Made by a program: the position numbers and the translations under genes. 64,000 bases of DNA from Mycobacterium aquaticum. Lineage in GTDB: Bacteria > Actinomycetota > Actinomycetes > Mycobacteriales > Mycobacteriaceae. Positions 60,754-64,000 of this stretch are shown piece by piece; positions within the stretch are counted from its first letter, which is position 1, and each line of letters starts with the position of its first letter. The notes beneath the pieces were generated by a model. It searched no databases. It was not told the origin of the DNA and worked only from the letters and a program-made list of their open reading frames with translations. The stretch is from contig NZ_MVHF01000038.1 in NCBI RefSeq assembly GCF_002086485.1, positions 1-64,000 of the forward strand, in the 5' to 3' direction.

Positions 60754-60801
60754 TTCGGCTCAGGGGTTTTTCGGCTCAGGGGTTTTTCGGCTCAGGGGTT
60801 G
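60754..60801. repeat. Three tandem copies of a 16-base unit
   Basis: The unit TTCGGCTCAGGGGTTT occurs three times head to tail (60754-60769, 60770-60785, 60786-60801); the third differs only in its last base. It lies between the divergent cupin and TPR genes. Copy number may vary between strains. Confidence 0.9.
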
Positions 60802-60847
60802 TGCCAACACTTCTCGCGAGGCGAGCCGCTGAACTATCGTGCCAGCC

Positions 60848-62524
60848 GTGACCGAAGCCGAACCGTACTACGACCTGGGTACCTACCACCGGCCGGTCGA
60901 CACCCCGGCGCAGCAGGCGCAGACGTGGTTCGACCGCGGCCTCGTCTGGGCCTACGCGTTCAACCACGACGAGGCGATCCGCTGTTTCGAACGCGCGCTG
61001 GAGTTCGATCCCGACCTGGCGATCGCGCGGTGGGGCATCGCGTACGCAGTGGGGCCCAATTACAACAAGGCCTGGGAGGCCTTCGATCCGGTCGATCTGG
61101 CCACGTCGCTGACCCGGGCCCGCGCCGAGCTCGACCTGGCCGCGGGCGGACGCGCGTCGACCGTCGAGCGGGCGCTGATAGCCGCACTGCGCCAACGGTT
61201 CCCGACCGCGGACCCGGAGGACGCCGAGGCGTTGACGGCTGGCCATGCCGCCTACGCCGACGCCATGGCGGCCCTGGCGGTGGACCATCCCGGCGACATC
61301 GACGTGCAGGCCCTGGCAGCCGACGCCCTGGTCAACGTCACGGCCTGGGCACTGTGGGACGGTCGCACGGGCGAGCCCGCGCCCGGCTCCCGGGTGGTCG
61401 AGGCCAAGGCCATCCTCGACACGGCACTGACCACCGCCGAGGGCCGCAGCCACCCCGGAATCCTGCACCTGTACATCCATGCCATGGAGATGTCGGCCAC
61501 GCCGCAGGATGCCCTGCCCGCGGCCGACCTGCTGCGTGGTCTGGTGCCCGACGCCGGCCACCTGCAGCACATGCCCAGCCACATCGACGTGCTCTGCGGC
61601 GACTACCACAGCTCGGTGGTCGCGAATCAGGATGCGGTGCAAGCAGACCGCAAGTTCGTCGAGCGGTCCGGGGCACTCAACTTCTACTCCCTCTACCGCG
61701 CCCACGACCTGCATTTCGTGGTGTACTCGGCGATGTTCGCCGGCAACTACCAGATCGCGAGCAGCGCAGCCGACGAACTGGCGCGCCAGCTCACCCCTGA
61801 GCTGCTGGCAGTCGGGTCACCCCCGATGGCCGACTGGCTCGAGGCGTTCGTGCCGCTGCGCGTGCACGTGTTGGTGCGGTTCGGGCGCTGGGATGATCTG
61901 ATCGCCGAACCGCTGCCCGCCGACACCGAGTTGTACAGCACCACCACGGCCACCATCCATTACGGCCGTGGGGTCGCGCACGCGGCCAAAGGCGAACTCC
62001 CCCAGGCCCGCGCCGAGCGGGAAGCCTTCGCTGCGGCGTACCGGCGCATCCCGGAGAGCCGCTACCTGTTCAACAACACCAGCCTCGACATCCTCGCGGT
62101 CGCCGCGGCCATGCTCGACGGCGAGATCGCTTATCGGGAAGGCAAATTCGACGACGCGTTCGCGCACCTGCGACGGGCCATCGAGCTCGACGACGGGCTG
62201 CCCTACGACGAACCGTGGGGCTGGATGCAACCGACACGGCATGCCTACGGCGCGCTGCTGCTCGAGCAGGGCAGGGTCGAGGAGGCCGCCGGGGTGTATG
62301 CCGCCGACCTCGGTCTCGACCCCACACTGAACCGGTCGAGCCACCACCCGGGCAATGTGTGGAGCCTGCACGGATATCACGAATGCCTGCAGCGGCTGGG
62401 CCGCGACGCCGAGGCGGCGATCATCGCCCAGCAACTGGACCTGGCCCTCGCCCGCGCCGACGTACCGATCGTCGCGTCGTGCGCGTGCCGCCTGGACGTC
62501 GCACCCACCTGTTGCGGGGGTTGA
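60848..62524 (+). CDS. TPR-repeat protein
   Basis: 558 residues from GTG 60848; GTG 60839 is also possible. TPR-like helix pairs run through the protein: WFDRGLVWAYAFNHDEAIRCFERALEFDPD at the start (seen as FNHDEAIRCFERALEFDPD), later PASDAG-type loops HLYIHAMEMSA, and LRRAIELDDGLPY near the end. The N-terminal and central parts resemble proteins in which TPRs carry a metal-like His set (HIDVLCGDYH). The C-terminus carries a Cys cluster, SCACRLDVAPTCCGG. Function unknown; TPRs point to protein contacts. Confidence 0.75.
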   Translation: MTEAEPYYDLGTYHRPVDTPAQQAQTWFDRGLVWAYAFNHDEAIRCFERALEFDPDLAIARWGIAYAVGPNYNKAWEAFDPVDLATSLTRARAELDLAAGGRASTVERALIAALRQRFPTADPEDAEALTAGHAAYADAMAALAVDHPGDIDVQALAADALVNVTAWALWDGRTGEPAPGSRVVEAKAILDTALTTAEGRSHPGILHLYIHAMEMSATPQDALPAADLLRGLVPDAGHLQHMPSHIDVLCGDYHSSVVANQDAVQADRKFVERSGALNFYSLYRAHDLHFVVYSAMFAGNYQIASSAADELARQLTPELLAVGSPPMADWLEAFVPLRVHVLVRFGRWDDLIAEPLPADTELYSTTTATIHYGRGVAHAAKGELPQARAEREAFAAAYRRIPESRYLFNNTSLDILAVAAAMLDGEIAYREGKFDDAFAHLRRAIELDDGLPYDEPWGWMQPTRHAYGALLLEQGRVEEAAGVYAADLGLDPTLNRSSHHPGNVWSLHGYHECLQRLGRDAEAAIIAQQLDLALARADVPIVASCACRLDVAPTCCGG

Positions 62525-62572
62525 CCGTCGTTGTGCCCCGGAGCCGTCGTGGGTCGCCGTAAACTCGCGACC

Positions 62573-63052
62573 GTGGCCATCAGCGACACCGACCTCAAGC
62601 ACCTGCGCAAGTGCGTCGCGCTCGCCCGTGAAGCCCTCGACGCAGGCGATCAACCGTTCGGATCCATCCTGGTCGACTACACCGGCACCACGGTGTTCGC
62701 CGATCGCAATCGGGTGAAGGACGGCGACGAGACTCAGCACCCCGAGTTCGCCATCGCCCGCTGGGCCGCCGAACATCTGAGCCCGCAGCGGCGGGCGCGC
62801 GCCACGGTGTACACCTCCGGCGAACACTGCCCGATGTGCTCGGCGGCGCACGCGTGGGTCGGGCTGGGCCGCATCGTGTATGCGACCTCCACGGAACAAC
62901 TGACCGGGTGGCTCAGCGAATGGGGTGTCCCGCCTGCGCCGGTGGCGCCGCTGCCGATCACCACGGTCGCACCCGGTGTCGCGGTCGACGGCCCGGCCCC
63001 CGAACTGGCCGAGGAGATGAAGGATCTGTACGCGGCGAAGTTTCGTGCCTGA
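62573..63052 (+). CDS. Nucleoside/guanine deaminase family protein
   Basis: 159 residues from GTG 62573. The zinc cytidine-deaminase-like site is HPEFA (His and catalytic Glu) plus GEHCPMCSAAH (two Cys), the guanine/tRNA-adenosine type. The N-terminal helix REALDAGDQPFGSILVD is also typical. It deaminates a free base or nucleoside, guanine most likely among small family members, but the target is not proved. The next gene overlaps its stop by eight bases. Confidence 0.85.
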   Translation: MAISDTDLKHLRKCVALAREALDAGDQPFGSILVDYTGTTVFADRNRVKDGDETQHPEFAIARWAAEHLSPQRRARATVYTSGEHCPMCSAAHAWVGLGRIVYATSTEQLTGWLSEWGVPPAPVAPLPITTVAPGVAVDGPAPELAEEMKDLYAAKFRA

Positions 63053-64000
63053 GCCGGGGTGGGTGGCGCACGCCATCTGGTGGCAGATCTACCCGTTGGG
63101 CTTCGTCGGTGCGTTCCCCGCCGATCCGCCGCCGGGCCCTGACGAACACCGCTTGCGCCGCGTCGTCGACTGGCTGGACCACGCCGTGGAACTCGGCGCG
63201 TCCGGCATCGCCCTGGGACCGATCTTCGCCTCGCGCACCCACGGTTACGACACCACCGATCACTTTCGCATCGACCCACGGCTCGGCGACGATGCCGATT
63301 TCGACGAGTTGGTGGCACAAGCGCACCGGCGCGGGTTGCGGGTGCTGCTCGACGGAGTGTTCAACCACGTCGGTACCGACTTCGCGCAGTACCGCGACGC
63401 GCTCGACGGCGGCCCCGACCATCCGGCGTCGGCGTGGTTCCGGCGCCGTGGGCCGCAGTCGCGGTTCGACACCTTCGAGGGGCACGGCGAGCTGATCGCG
63501 CTCAACCACGCCGGCAACGAGGTGGTGGAGTACACCGTCGACGTGCTGCGGCACTGGCTGGCACGCGGCGCGGACGGCTGGCGACTCGACGCCGCATACG
63601 CCGTGCCGGACCGGTTCTGGGCGCAGGTATTGCCAAGAGTACGTGAGGAATTCGCCGACGCGTGGTTCGTCGGCGAGGTGATCCACGGTGACTACGCCGC
63701 CACCGTCGGCGCTGCCACCTTCGACTCGGTCACGCAGTACGAGCTCTGGAAGGCCATCTGGAGCAGTCTCAACGACGGCAATTTTCACGAACTGGACTGG
63801 GGACTGCAGCGGCACAACGATTTTCTCGACACGTTCGTGCCATTGACGTTCGTGGGCAACCACGACGTCACCCGGATCGCCAGCCAGTTGAGCAACCCTG
63901 ACCATCTCGAGCACGCCCTTGTCATCCTGCTCACCACCGGCGGAACGCCGAGCATCTACGCGGGCGACGAGTACGCGTATCGCGGTGTCAAAGAGGAGCG
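63045..64000 (+). CDS. GH13 alpha-amylase-family enzyme, cut by the window edge
   Basis: The frame is open from GTG 63045 to the right edge, at least 318 residues; GTG 63063 is an alternative start. GH13 conserved regions are present: I as LLDGVFNHVG, II as GWRLDAAY (nucleophile Asp), III as WFVGEVIHG (acid/base Glu) and IV as VGNHDVTR. The start WWQIYPLGFVG is typical of small maltogenic or neopullulanase-like members. It cleaves or transfers alpha-glucosidic bonds in the cytoplasm, in glycogen or maltodextrin metabolism. The C-terminal domain is missing only because the window ends. Confidence 0.88.
   Translation, partial: MPEPGWVAHAIWWQIYPLGFVGAFPADPPPGPDEHRLRRVVDWLDHAVELGASGIALGPIFASRTHGYDTTDHFRIDPRLGDDADFDELVAQAHRRGLRVLLDGVFNHVGTDFAQYRDALDGGPDHPASAWFRRRGPQSRFDTFEGHGELIALNHAGNEVVEYTVDVLRHWLARGADGWRLDAAYAVPDRFWAQVLPRVREEFADAWFVGEVIHGDYAATVGAATFDSVTQYELWKAIWSSLNDGNFHELDWGLQRHNDFLDTFVPLTFVGNHDVTRIASQLSNPDHLEHALVILLTTGGTPSIYAGDEYAYRGVKEE

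Noticed and set aside
60754-60801. CRISPR-like array
   Set aside because: The units are directly contiguous 16-mers with no spacers and no cas genes nearby.

Overview
The window looks like a chromosomal segment of a fast-growing mycobacterium of the Mycolicibacterium smegmatis group. The base composition is GC-rich with strong third-position GC bias and frequent GTG/TTG starts. The genes recognised by recall are typically mycobacterial: Eis, CinA, LdtA (LdtMt1 type), CYP125, CYP124, the Rv0196/Rv0197 pair, Mpt53 with a CcdA partner, heme bacterioferritin and an Rv0225-type glycosyltransferase. Recall also places M. smegmatis eis, a second cyp125, ldtA and bfr close together in this order, but species identity is an inference that needs an alignment. 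About 60 genes are packed tightly on both strands. I saw no rRNA, tRNA, CRISPR array or intact mobile element.

Layout. 1-160: edge segment whose first 50 bases are an exact inverted copy of part of the hydrolase gene further right. 161-11.8 kb: YaaA, Tat-exported hydrolase, two PLP decarboxylases, SDR, class I aldolase, hydrolase, MBL protein behind a SoxR-box-like promoter, flavin monooxygenase. 11.9-17.5 kb: cinA, eis, and a secreted GH2 glycosidase that seems to start at ATT. 17.6-28.4 kb: steroid-type dehydrogenase, NAD(P)-binding oxidoreductase, HAD phosphatase, nitronate monooxygenase, TetR with a molybdopterin oxidoreductase, and CYP125. 28.4-39.5 kb: cell envelope and export (LdtA, DUF7159-like protein, Mpt53/CcdA, Trp-repeat secreted protein, membrane glycosyltransferase), thioesterase, agmatinase-family enzyme, CYP124, cupredoxin. 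39.5-52.2 kb: glutamine-synthetase-like ligase with an APC permease, GT4 glycosyltransferase, hydrolases, D-aminoacylase, a small poorly coding accessory patch around a DUF3291 gene, and a second glutamine-synthetase-like ligase. 52.2-64 kb: DHA2 efflux pump, bacterioferritin/Bfd iron module, enoyl-CoA hydratase, FUSC protein, thioesterase, TPR protein, nucleoside deaminase, and a GH13 enzyme cut by the right edge.

How the genes work together. The strongest theme is a scattered set of steroid/lipid catabolism genes. Six sites match the KstR operator TnnAACnnGTTnnA exactly or with one mismatch. They sit in front of a hydroxysteroid-type SDR and its divergent oxidoreductase, a nitronate monooxygenase, CYP125, a carboxymuconolactone-decarboxylase-like protein, an enoyl-CoA hydratase and a PaaI-type thioesterase. 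CYP124 lies in the same window without a visible box. The second theme is iron: bfr is divergent from a two-gene unit (an uncharacterised two-half protein plus Bfd) behind an IdeR-like box. The third is amine use: two glutamine-synthetase-like ligases, an APC permease, an agmatinase-family hydrolase and two aromatic-amino-acid-decarboxylase homologues.
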